A DNA stretch of 64,000 nucleotides, taken from contig CM063247.1 of assembly GCA_032158295.1 (NCBI GenBank), positions 18,204,875 to 18,268,874 on the forward strand, in the 5' to 3' direction. Below the pieces are notes generated by a model that saw only the letters and a program-made list of their open reading frames with translations, was not told where the DNA came from and ran no database searches. Below are positions 37,041 to 48,900 of the stretch, piece by piece. Each line of letters opens with the position of its first letter. The first letter of the stretch is position 1. A program made the position numbers and the translations under genes. This stretch comes from Pycnopodia helianthoides (taxonomy: Eukaryota > Echinodermata > Asteroidea > Forcipulatida > Asteriidae).

Positions 37041-40000
37041 TTTTGCACAAGCTATGCGATCACACGTGAAGATGGGAAAACATAAAGCCAATCGGTTTGT
37101 CTCGCCACATTTACTGTCCTATGGCCTGTGCGGTAAAATAACAAACAAACTACTAGAATTCAGTTTTTGTATAATCACAAGAACTAGGTGTTCGGGTATC
37201 AATGGGGTCAGTGTCGTGTCAATGTGTAAACTATTTAATTAAATCGATGAAAAGATTGTTGATAGCTTTTGATATTTCACAGAAAGTAAAGTGTAGATCT
37301 ATTACATTTATACCTCTAGTTATACAGAAAATAAATGCTAAGGTTACTACCGAACTTGCGGTTTCAACCGGAAGACAAGGTCAATTGAGGTCACACACTG
37401 TGTAGCGTTTGTTTATTTTTGGAAGACCTCTCTGATGATGTAAATTGTAAAAATCCAATGGACGGTTCGTGAGTTATGATTTTTTCAATTATTAAACTTT
37501 GTTGGAAGACAAAAATGCTCACATTTGGATGACAAATCAGGCTAACGGACTTCGGACATTGTGATCAGTAGGGCGGAACAGCCCGCCACAGTGCTTTTGC
37601 GTTATACAGTTTAAACGCGGGTAACCACATACGTGGGTTTCAACTTCCGGTTTCAACCGAAAGAAAGGGTCAAATAGGGTGACAGTCTTTGTAGCGTCTG
37701 TTAAGTTTTGGTTCAGGAGTTGTGATTATTTAAAATTCTAAACTTAGATTTTATATAAAAATGTGAAAAAATTATATGATGAAGTCATCATGACGTCACT
37801 TTAAAGGTCACTAGCCATTGTCGTTGTCTAACAGTACACCAAGTTTCAACTCAGTCGGCTATTCGGTTAAGTAGATAAACAGCTTCAAAAAGTGCACCTT
37901 TAAGGCATTACCACGTGACACATGATGACGTCATCAATCTACGACTCCACAAATGTTGTCTGCATAAAGGTCATTATGTTTACCAATTTTGAAAAGATTA
38001 TCGTAAACTTTGCCACAGACATCTAGTAAAATTGTGTTTTTAACTGTTTTGAACTTGCCGCTAGAGGGCACTTTTGAATTTTGTGACATCACCGGTCCAT
38101 TTTTTTTAAACAGACACTTGCCAGACAACAACATCGTTAAAAACAACTCAAAATAAATGGCCACTTATCAAACTACAGAGCACTTCCGGTTTCGACTGAG
38201 AGTAGAGGTCGTGTGAGGTCACGCCCCTGACCAAAAATCAAGACCTATATAAACTTTGTATGATCCCGTAAAAAGCAACCGCCGGGCTCTTATTGGTGAT
38301 TTGATACATATTTTCAAAGATTTAATTATTCAATGCTTAAAAACCTTGTAATTCAACACCTGATGGGGTCATAATGTCGTCATTAAAATCGTTCCGTCCT
38401 CATATTGAGGTTCAAGTATATACCAAGTTTCAAGGTTCAATTAAATTTCAATCTTGAGTTATGCTCTGGAGAAGAGTTGGCGGGAAGAAGAAGAAAAAGT
38501 AAAAACTAGACGTACAGTGTTTGTAAACAACAAACACACAGGTGTTCGTGAGTGATGTCAGATTGTGTTTGAATGAAATGGGGACGACATTTAACATAGC
38601 AATTAAATGTCAGGCAACAAGCGTCTTGACATAAGGCTAGCTTCCACTCCGTTGCACTGGAATCAGTCGCGAGTAGTATGCCACATGCCACGTAAGGTAT
38701 TGGATCGAGATTTTGATATTTTAATGGCCAATTTCACTTAGAAATATATCTCAGGTCGTATGGGGTCACCCTTTGAATGTGATTTGTACAATTCGGCCGG
38801 AGCTTTTTTATGGTGCAAGTACCTTACATGTAGCATTTATGGTTCTCCGATTATGATTGTTTTTAATATTAAACGTTGATTAATTGTTATGGCGTCATCG
38901 ATGACGTCATCGCACCAAAACAATTTGGGTGTCATATACATACTACAATATATATACATAGTAAGTTTCAAGACAATACCCTTCTTGGTTTATGAGAAAT
39001 GAACGTTTGAATTCTGAATTTTGAACTTCCGGTTTCAACCAGAAGCAAAGGTCATATGGTGTCACATTGTGTATGTGATTTGCATAATCTGGCAAGAGAT
39101 TTTTTATTGTGCAAGTATCTTACATGTAGCATTTGTGATTCTCCAATTATGATTTTTCTAAATATTAAACAGTGATTTATTGTTATGACGTCATCGATCA
39201 CATCATCCAACCGAATTTCACACATATATATTTAAACACAAAGGTCTAAGTATTTGTGAAGTTTTAAGTCTAAAACGTTTATGGTTCATGAGATATGACG
39301 AGTTTTCTTTATGTAAGAAAATTCAACTTCCGGTTTTGAGCGGAAGTAAAGGTCACATGGGGTCGTACCTAATGAAAGATTTGTAGAACTGTTCAAGGGC
39401 CTTCAGATGATACAATGAATAAAGGTGTACCATATTTGGTTCGTAGGATACAACATTTCCGCCAAAAAAACCTTAAACGTCCGTTTTCGACCGGAAGTAA
39501 AGGTCACATGGGGTCACATTCTGTGTAAGAGTTGTAAACAAAATGTTGAACTTTCATATGAAGCAAAGATCATGTATTTATCATTTATGGTTCTCTAGAT
39601 ATGACGATTTACAGTTTTTCTCATTATTTGTTATTTTGGATGTTATGACGTCGTCGATGACGTCATCGCCCCGAAAAAGTTGCGGTTTCGTCTATACACT
39701 AAGGTCTAAGTGCATGATAAGTTTCAAGTCTCTAGGAGTTATACTTTTTGCGAAAATTGCGAGAGAAGGATCTCAGATAAAGTGAAAAAAAACAGAACAG
39801 TAACAATAGGTTTTCGGGCGGAATGCCCGAACACCTAAAAAATAGACCTAGAGATTCAGTTTTTGTTTACTACAAAAACGAGGTGTTCGTGAGTGATGTC
39901 ATCAAATTGTGACTGAATGAATTGGTGACGAAATTTTACCTTATCATCCAATTTCTGGTTCAGGAGTTAGATTTGTTCAAGAAAAAACTTCAACTGCCGG

Positions 40001-41860
40001 TTTGAACCAGAAGTCATATGAAATGAGGTCATATTCTGTGTATTGTTTCTTAAGTTGTTACATATGTTTAGATTGTAAAAACCCAAAACGTGGTTCAGAA
40101 GTTATGAATTTATTAAACATGAAGTTTCAACTTCCGGTTTTTACCGGAAGTCAAGGTCAGACGGGTCACATTTTGAATAGAACGTGTCAATTTAATTAAG
40201 ACCTTTCAGATGACGTATGAATTGTAAAAATCCAATGTGTGGTTCAGAAGTTATTATTTTTTGAAATATTAAATTTAAACTTCCGGTTTGAACCGGAAGT
40301 TAAGGTCAAGCAGGTCGCATTTTGTGTAGCGCGTGTTTAATTTATCAAGGCCGTTCAGACGACGTATTGATTGTAATTATCCAAAGTGTGGTTAAGGAGT
40401 TATGAATTTTTCAAATATTTCATGGACTATCATTATTTGGGTGTGCAATATACATTGAAATAGCGAACGGCACCAACTGTATTCGCACATGTAGATGTAA
40501 AGTATTCAATACAGAACATGTATTTCATGTCAACTAAAACCACACGTGCATTATACACGTGCGTGGCCGTGTACAGTGTCGGCGTATGATTGTGTTGGCA
40601 TACACTACACGGGTTGTCATACAATGTAAGTCAACAGACACGTGCGCGTTGTCGCCCGGCTTTGACCAGATGTAAAGATTAAAATGCTATAATCTCTGTG
40701 CAAAAGTTTCGGCAGAGGAATTCATCTATAATCTGATGCAAAAATCATATTAAAATATTACGTAGTTTTTGAGACATGCATTTTTCAAATTTTCAACTTC
40801 AAATTTGAACCGGAAGTTAAAGTCAAATGGGGTCAAGTTTTGTGTAGTGTTTGTTTAACTTTCAACGACCTGTCCGATGATGTGTCGATTGTAAAAATCC
40901 AACATGCGTTTCACGAGTTATGATTTTTACAAATATTAAACTTTGATTTCTTGTAATTCAAAACCTGATGACGTCATCATGACATCATCAAGTTTGTGTC
41001 GTCTTAAAATCGAGATTCAAATGTCTGATGAGTTTCAATGTTCAATTCAATTTCAATCTTGAGTTATGCTGTAGATAAGCTCAAAAATGATGTTTTTCAA
41101 GAAAAAAACCAATGGCAAACTTTGACCCAGGGTAACGACCAAGAAGTAAAGATCATACGATTTTGAGGTTAACTTTTGAAATGGTGTCCCAGTCTTGAAC
41201 TATCAGATGCCCAATTATGAACATCATAGCTTTTAAATTCATTGAAATACAGCACATAGCAAATGGTCACTTTTCAACTTTAAAAACCTTGTAATTTGAC
41301 ACCCGATGACGTCATCGCGACGTCATGAAAACTGTGCCGTCTTCATATTGTGGTTCAATTGTCCGATGAGTTTCAAGGTTTAATTCAGTTTCAATTTTGA
41401 GTTGTGTTGTAGGGGAGAGTTGACGTGGAAGAAGAAGATGGAGAAGAAGAAAAAAAACTAGAGATTCAGTTTTTGTTTACTTCAAAAACCAGGTGTTCGT
41501 GAGTGATGTCATCAAATTGCGACTGAATAAATTGGTGAATACATTTTACCTGATCAATGCAATGTCTGGTTCAGGAGTTAGATTATTTCCCATTACAGAA
41601 CTCCAATTGCCTGTTTGAACTGGAAGTCAAGGTCAATTGGGCCACATTCTGTGTATCGGTTTTTAAGTTGTTACATACTTTTCCAATGTATAGATTGTAC
41701 AAATCCAATGTGTGGTTTAGAAGTTATGATTTGTTCAAACGTTAAATTCCAAGTTCCGGTTTGAACAGGAAAGCACGGTTAAATAAGGTCACACTGTGTA
41801 TCTTTTGTTGAATCTTTAGAGCCCTTTCTAATTCTAATGACGTTTAGATGATATAAATCG
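37040..41860. repeat. Degenerate satellite with CCGGTTT..AACCGG and GACGTC palindromes
   Basis: About fourteen diverged units of roughly 150-400 bp share ACTTCCGGTTTGAACCGGAA, AGGTCACATGGGGTCACA, GTTCAGGAGTTATGATT and TGACGTCATCATGACGTCA. Clear cores lie near 37360, 37650, 38184, 39031, 39331, 39490, 40135, 40285, 40810, 41610 and 41755. Each unit carries two dyads. No ORF is credible. Confidence 0.75.
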
Positions 41861-41899
41861 AATATATTATGTGTAGTGATATAGTATTTTGCTTGGTCA

Positions 41900-42690
41900 A
41901 TGAATGTTATGTTCTGTAAATCGGTCATCAAAAGAGGGCAGTGTTCATCGTTTACATCCGGCCCGGGGAGTTCATGACCGCGTAAGGTTTTGTGGGTCGA
42001 TGGATGTGAATGGCGAACAAGATAGGTCCTCAGGGATGTTTAAGGTTTTCTTGATTGCTTATAGATCATAAAGTAAATTAGAGTAATTATCTCACTCACT
42101 GGCAGTGGTAATGATTCTTTTCCATCGGGTCTGTGTTCTTTGATGGGATTAAGTGTTTTGGACAACGTTGGTTTGTCCGGCGCGGTGGAATATTTGGCGT
42201 GAGGCCAGTGTGAGTAGTTCTCGCGGGAAAGTAAGCTGACTTTTCATGGAGGCTGAAAGCGAACGGACTTTCCTAGAGCTTTGCCAAGAAATGGAGTAAG
42301 GAATCACTGTGGCATTTGATGCATCGGCTGGTGAGATGATTAATTACTTTTGATTTGAAATAGTTACTTATAGATGATTATAAGTCATGTTAATCTTTGA
42401 TCTCAATTGTCCATGTGGGCTGGGGTTGGTTGGACTAACTGTGGTACATTATGTGGATGCATGTATGTAAAGACATGGTGTTGTATTGAATAATGTGTTA
42501 ATATTGATAATGCCGATAAGTGTTAACTAACGTTCCACTCTGTTTAACGGTACGGTTTAATTGAAGTTGGTTGCACTGTGTGGTATATCAACAGGTTTTT
42601 CTCGGAATGGACAAACAATAAAGAAACGACAGATACAGGAAATACAACTTGGAGTGATGTAGTCCAGTCCTTTACTCTTTATTGAGTTCA
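41900..42690 (+). repeat. Probable 5' LTR of the Ty3/gypsy element
   Basis: Placed by position, immediately before a candidate primer-binding site. It has an AATAAAG signal near 42618 and a possible TTCA end at 42690. The left boundary is a guess because no second LTR is available for comparison. Confidence 0.4.
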
Positions 42691-42699
42691 CTATAAAAT

Positions 42700-42713
42700 T
42701 GGTAACACGGATC
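42700..42713 (+). promoter_or_regulatory. Candidate primer-binding site
   Basis: TGGTAACACGGATC begins with TGG, the complement of a tRNA CCA end, and lies where minus-strand priming should occur in an LTR element. The tRNA species was not identified. Confidence 0.4.
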
Positions 42714-43176
42714 ACTCACAGTTCTACCTTGTGGCATCCAGTTCAACTGTGGTTGGAGAAGGAGTCATTTGCTGATGGCTACGGCTACATGGAGTATCGC
42801 TACAGAAGTATGTCTCTGAGCAAGGTCATCTCCGCAAGGTCATCTCCGCAAGGTCATCTCCGTGGGGCTTGGGTGCTGAACAGATTTTTGGTGTAGCCGC
42901 AGAGTACAAGAAGGCGTGTTAAAGGTACACCGACGAGGCAAGAACTGTATGTGCTTGTATTTGGATATTATCGTTATAGATTTGTGAGAAAGACCAGTCG
43001 ACGCTGAGATTATCACTGACACTTATGATGTAACAGTGAAGTTTTTAGAGTCACTTACTGTATCACAATTCATTGTTGTATTTGTTTAAGTTGGTTAAGT
43101 CTGCCTGATAGGCATCAAGTGCTTGTGCACGATATACCACGCTCGTTTGGTGCACCCATACATTATATAACATAAG

Positions 43177-44046
43177 TATGGTGGCCCTGAAGGGACATGG
43201 CATATCGCAAACGTGTGCGCACATGTATGCAATGTCGTGAAACAAATCGCGAATATGTGCGCACACGTATGCAATGTCGTGAAACAAATCGCGAATATGT
43301 GCGCACACGTATGCAATGTCGTGAAAAAAATCGCGAATATGTGCGCACACGTATGCAATGTCGTGAAACAAATCGCGAATATGTGCGCACATGTATGCAA
43401 TGTCGTGAAACAATTCGCGAATATGTGCGCACACGTCTGCGAATATATTTGCGATGTCGTGAATTTTATTGCATACCATGTCGCATACATTTGGGGGTGA
43501 TGTCATAGTTGCGGACAATTTGTTAGTGACCTAGGGAGCATGTACCCAGTACCTTGGCACCAGGCCAAGTCTTGCCATACCGGAAGACCACCCGCCTCGC
43601 TTGCCTCACAACAATGACTACCGCTGCAATGACTACCGCTTATCTCACTGTAGGCAAGAAACCCCCCAGATCATTAGACATTTTATTCAAAGGTATGCGA
43701 CATGGTATGCAATAAAATTCACGACATCGCAAATATATTCGCAGACGTGTGCGCACATATTCGCGAATTGTTTCACGACATTGCATACATGTGCGCACAT
43801 ATTCGCGATTTGTTTCACGACATTGCATACGTGTGCGCACATATTCGCGATTTTTTTCACGACATTGCATACGTGTGCGCACATTTTCGCGATTTGTTTC
43901 ACGACATTGCATACGTGTGCGCACATATTCGCGATTTGTTTCACGACATTGCATACGTGTGCGCACATATTCGCGAATTGTTTCACGACATTGCATACGT
44001 ATGCGCACATGTTTGCGATATGCGATGTCCCTTCAGGGCCACCATA
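43177..44046. mobile_element. Foldback element with inverted subterminal arrays
   Basis: The left terminus TATGGTGGCCCTGAAGGGAC has an exact inverse at 44027-44046. Inside each end lie about five tandem units of 42-44 bp containing GAATATGTGCGCACACGTAT and GCAATGTCGTGAAACAAAT, in inverted orientation, around a unique centre of about 180 bp. Flanks share CATAAG (43171-43176 and 44047-44052), a 6-bp duplication, or 7 bp if the terminal A is counted. It sits 8 bp upstream of the gag start codon. No coding capacity is seen. Confidence 0.85.
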
Positions 44047-44054
44047 CATAAGTC

Positions 44055-45114
44055 ATGGCCACGTCGGAAGCTGGCTTGATTGAAAAGCTAGTGTCGGGGC
44101 TGACAGAGGCGCTCAAACAAGGTAAGGGTAAACCCAGTACCCAGCGTCCGATCAAATTATCTAAGTTCCATGGCAAACCAACAAAGGTTGGGGACCCTAC
44201 TGTACGCGAGTGGTTGGAAGAAGTGGATATATATGTACAGCAATGTCATATTCCGGAGGCAGAAAGAGCACAAGTGATTGTGCATGGCAGGTACAGCCCG
44301 TGACGAAATAAAATGTCATGAAGGGGTCAAATCAGATTACAAGGCACCGGTAAAGGTGCTCCATCGCCATTTGGGGGCTGAAGAGACGGTACAATCATTA
44401 CAGAAAGCTTTGTATGATAGGACCCAGCATGAAGACGAATCCCTTATGGATTACTCCTGGTCATTGATGAGGTTGCATGATCGGGTTTTAGAAGTTGCAG
44501 CTAAAAGTGAAAAAGAAGGTCTCAAGGGGTTAAGGGACAAAGTCCTCATCAATCAGTTCGTTGCCGGGGCTAAAGACCAAAATGTACGGCTGGAATTGCG
44601 CAGGATTGAATTAGCTAAGCCAGGGCAGTCATTTAGTGAAATGAGGGACTGCGCCTTAGAGTTGTATAGGGACATTGAAGGGGTACCGAGGCAGCGACGG
44701 ACCCAGGTTAGACAGGTTAGGGTAGGAGATGATGATGAGGATGACGAGTCTCCCATTCCTTGTGACACTAGGGAGTCCGCTGGTGCTCTTTCAGCGAAAG
44801 CAATAGTTGAACCAAAATGGCAACAGATTTTGCAGCAACAGCAAGAAATGCTAAAATGCATTCAGGGTAAACAAGATCAGTTGTCCAAATTGGTGGAACA
44901 TGTACTCAAACTTGAGTCTCCCAAACAGTGGAGTAATAGGCCCCCGGTGATTTGTTATCATTGTAAGGGGGTAGGACATATCAGGGCTAAATGTTCCTTG
45001 TGGCTGGAGAGCCAGAACAAACAGACCTCGAAAGTACAGAATAAGTCAGACGCCACAGGCAAGGGTTCACCATCGGACTCCCAGGGATTAAACAAGTTAC
45101 CTCCACTTCTGTAG
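44055..45114 (+). pseudogene. Ty3/gypsy gag, frameshifted
   Basis: The frame opens at ATG 44055 and runs about 80 codons, then shifts near 44285 into the frame ending at 45114. It encodes a capsid-like region with WLEEVDIYVQQC and, near the C-terminus, a nucleocapsid zinc knuckle CYHCKGVGHIRAKC (CX2CX4HX4C). Gag packages the element RNA into intracellular particles. The frameshift would block full-length Gag. Confidence 0.8.
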
Positions 45115-45436
45115 GCCGAGTGGTGGAGGACAGAACAATTAATACTGTAAAGGCCTCACCCAGGGGAGAAGTGTCATGTAGGGAAGTCTTGACAGAGTTG
45201 TCCCCCAGATGATTTGATTGCTAGGTGGGTTAAACAAAGCCCCAAGGCTCAGGTCAATTTGGCAGGCATTTCAACAATGTGTATTTTGGATACAGGGGTA
45301 GAAACTTAATTAATTAGTGAATTACAAGGATCATCTTGTAGGAAAGTTTAGTGAAGTGCAGTCAGTGGGAACGTACCTACGTGTGTATGGGGCAGGCTGT
45401 CAGGAAGTACCGATTGAGGGGTATATACATATGGAA
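45115..45436 (+). pseudogene. Ty3/gypsy protease, left part
   Basis: The aspartic protease active-site motif LDTG is visible near 45288-45300, followed within four codons by a stop. Protease-like sequence continues to 45436, where the large unit is inserted. The reading frame resumes at 60968. Confidence 0.7.
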
Positions 45437-45449
45437 TTCCATATCTGCC

Positions 45450-45756
45450 GTCGCCCGTCGCCCGTCGCCCGTCGCGCGTCGCCCGTCGTCCGTCGCCCGT
45501 CGCCCGTCGCCCGTCGCGCGTCGCCCGTCGCCCGTCGCCCGTCGCCCGTCGCCCGTCGCCCGTCGCGCGTCGCCCGTCGTCCGTCGCCCGTCGCGCGTCG
45601 TCCGTCGCCGTCGCCGTCCCGTCCGTCGCCCGTCGCGCGTCGCCCGTCGTCCGTCGCCCGTCGTCCGTCGCCCGTCGCCCGTCGCCCGTCGTCCGTCGCC
45701 CGTCGTCCGTCGCCCGTCGTCCGTCGCCCGTCGCCCGTCGCCCGTCGTGCCTCCTC
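45450..45756 (+). repeat. Left terminal array of a 7-bp repeat
   Basis: About 44 tandem heptamers are mostly CGTCGCC, with CGTCGCG and CGTCGTC variants and one short slip near 45605. Every unit holds two CpGs, and the complementary strand has a GGG run in most units, so the array has G-quadruplex potential. It forms the left end of the large transposon. Confidence 0.95.
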
Positions 45757-45766
45757 CAAATTATCC

Positions 45767-45783
45767 CACGTGGCTGTCACGTG
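45767..45783. promoter_or_regulatory. Paired CACGTG E-boxes
   Basis: Two CACGTG sites (45767-45772 and 45778-45783) lie 11 bp apart, between the heptamer array and the SAM-HECT start at 45907. CACGTG is a bHLH (Myc/Max/USF type) site. A promoter role is inferred from position. Confidence 0.4.
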
Positions 45784-45906
45784 ACTGTGCAATACCGCTC
45801 TCCAGGGTACGTATTCATAATAATACAATACACAAGCCCGATTAGGTCGACAACACAAGCTCAAGTGATATTTCTCAAAGCATACTTTAGTCCAAGAATA
45901 GTCAAA

Positions 45907-48900
45907 ATGGACGAAATTCTCTTGGGACTAGGGTTGCTAGAGTTTTTAAAGGCCTTTGAGGATAATCGAGTAAGTGAATTCAATAGTTTTGCATCTTTTT
46001 ATTACAAATTGTGGCTCCTTTTGTCATGCTTTATAATCGGTTCGTATTCATCGAATTATCTAAAATGTTGTGAGGCCTACTTGAACTTACACAATGTTGA
46101 CATTTTTGTCACGCCACAGGGTGAATTAACAGTCTCACGAATTTTTTTCAAAAAAATCATGAGCTGCCTATAGTGCTCACTTATGTTTTGACATACTGTA
46201 AACATGTCTGGTGGTTTCTCTATTGTGTCGGCAGGTTGGTGTTAAAGAGGCTGCAATACTAACAGATAGTGAGTTTCTGCTACTTGGAGTTTCCAAAATA
46301 GGAGACCGCGTGAGGATTAGACAGAAGTCTAAAGAGCAAGTTGACAGTATGTACTTCCTCATGTTCTTGTAATTTAGTTAAAATGCCTGAGCAAAACATC
46401 ACCTGTGATTACTGCCCTATCATCAGCAGTGCCTATCATGACCGGGGGGGGGGGGGGGTGGGGAGGGGAGTTGGTGTGCCCCCAATGCACACACTGTATC
46501 ATGTTTTTTGCTTGTTTTTTAAGGATGCATGCAAAGAATGTGAGCACAGATTCTATTATTTGTGAACAACTGATCTCCAATCAAGGGCACCCGCTTAGAA
46601 ATGATAATAATGGTTGGCTGAAAACAATAAATCTAGAGGAATTCATGAATAGTGCACTTGCAAGTTCACATGTACATACTAAATGATGCTGAACATACTT
46701 TTCAGTAAGATTTATGATTTTGTGTTAATTGTCTTCAGTCTCAAATTATTTTGTAACTGGTGTTGTTAAAATGGTCGACCCTCGCCGGAGCTTTACAATT
46801 ATTGTAACTAACAACTTAGCAACTTTGTATACCCTTTAGACAAAATGATTAAAGTTACTTTTCTCCTTTTTTATACTTTCTGTAGGAGATACAACTACCC
46901 TTCCAGTAGTAGCTAGATTAAGGAGTATGATTAAGAACAGAAACTTGAAGCCAACTTCAGGAGCAAACAAAACCAAAACAACTCGGATATATGCTGGATG
47001 GAAGCACGAGGAGTCCAACGGTTTACGTCAAGTAGTAGCAAGCAGGGGTGGGGGATCACACCCTCTGGACCTGTGCAAGGAGGCGAAAGAACCTGACATT
47101 ATGAAAAAAATGACAGACATGTTTTTCCCCAGCGGAAAAAATGAAGCTAAGGGTGTGGAGTTAAGACAGGTATCGACACAGCTTGCGACCTTTAGTGGGC
47201 AGTGTCTCTCCGATTTCAGTAAGGGAAACTGCTACACTCTGGGGGACATACTGCAAGAGTTGAATACACATCCTGTGAGGTTGTATTTAGAAACCAGATT
47301 GAAAAATAAGGTAAACAGTGAATGTGGAGGATGCCAAATATCCCTTTTCAACATCATTTTATCTCCAAACAAACATTTGTTGTTGATGTTACAGGATTGG
47401 TAAATACATGTTATGGTCTGTTTAAACTATCATCATAATCACAAGGTCCATCCTGTCAGTGGTAGTAAATGAAGCTTTCTTTGTCTGTTCAGGAACTTTT
47501 TTCCGACGATGAAGATGATGAGAGTGACTCTGACCTACCAAATGTGAATGTAACTCAAGGAACTCAGGAGGTTTGTACTGGTTCCTTTTTGATATAAAAT
47601 TTAACAATTAAAACCCATGCTCTTTTTTGTTGAAGGTATTAAAATGCATGTCCTCGCTCCCCAAGCTTTGTCTGAAAAATACAGGTCATATAGGATATAG
47701 AGAGGAAACACATGCATTGATTATAGTCCATTATTTTCACTCACTTGCTGGCTAGATGATTTGGATTGAAAGCACTTAAAATACCAAATTACTGAAATTA
47801 AGTAAACAAAAACAACATGACAAAATTCTACTTGGTTATTAATGAAGAAAGCAAATGCTTTCCTCTGTTGTTGTTTTCTTAACACAGAGTGCAGAGAGTA
47901 CAAGTAGGCCATCTCAACCAAGTACACCAACTGTGGATTTTCCACGCCACAGGCAGGTAATGTGATTTTGTTTCATCAAGTTTTCTAACATTTACATTGG
48001 TATGTGAAATGTAGTTATCTTCTGGTTTGCTTTCCATGGGATGAAATGTTCTCTGTCTGAGCCTAGTTGCAGTCCTTATTGGTGATTTCATTACACTACT
48101 ATTTTGTTTAATATGGCTAATTTGCATTCTCAGTTTACTTGTTAAGTTATTCCCCATGAGGTCTTTTCACACTATGTACATCATTGCCCTGAGGTCTTTT
48201 CACACTATGTACATCCTTGCCCTGAGACCAGCCTGAAATCTTGGTGAACTCAGGATTTGGCTGAAATACAAGGAATTGTTTCTTTTCCCCATTGCTATAA
48301 GCATGGAGGCCTTACTTTTTTCCGACCTATGAGAACTTACAGGGGGGGGGGGCCTCATTGTGTCCCCCTATTAGATTTGCCACATATGTTCCTTTCATCT
48401 ACTTCTATGAGCTGAGGGTAACAACATTAAAAAATTGTCATAAAGGGTATTTCTGTGGTGTTTTTTGACAATTTTTGGTCAAAATCGTGTTTTTCACGTA
48501 ATTTCCGTACTTTTGGACTTAATGCTACAAAATTTTGCAAACTTGTTCACTTTGACATAATCAATAACTTGAGATTATGTTTCATTACTTGGGTCACCAG
48601 TGGGGGCGCTATAACTGTTGATTTATAAAATTTCTTGGGACAGTTGTAATTTTGAGTTTTTTCCACTTAAAAGTCAGTAACCTCCAACTTTTGGGGCCCA
48701 ATATGCAATTATGGGGCCTGCTTGATGATCCTACAATATTTCTTTGCCTGACAAATTGTAAATTAGCTTCCTGAAAATATTCCATTGATAAAATTATTGA
48801 TAAAGCCTTAAACCCCTAAATTCATGTACTGAAAACACAAAATCCAAGATGGCCACCAAACATGGCCGCCGTTTTTATTTTCCAAAATGTAATAGAAACA

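Noticed and set aside
43063..44083. Cys/His-rich repeat proteins in several frames
   Set aside because: They come from the inverted subterminal arrays of the foldback element and have equivalents on both strands.
45400..45864. Long Arg/Pro/Ser/Val- and Asp/Gly/Arg-rich ORFs on both strands here and at 60339-61095
   Set aside because: They are translations of a 7-bp repeat, which is open in several frames because 7 is not a multiple of 3. No homology or start context supports them.
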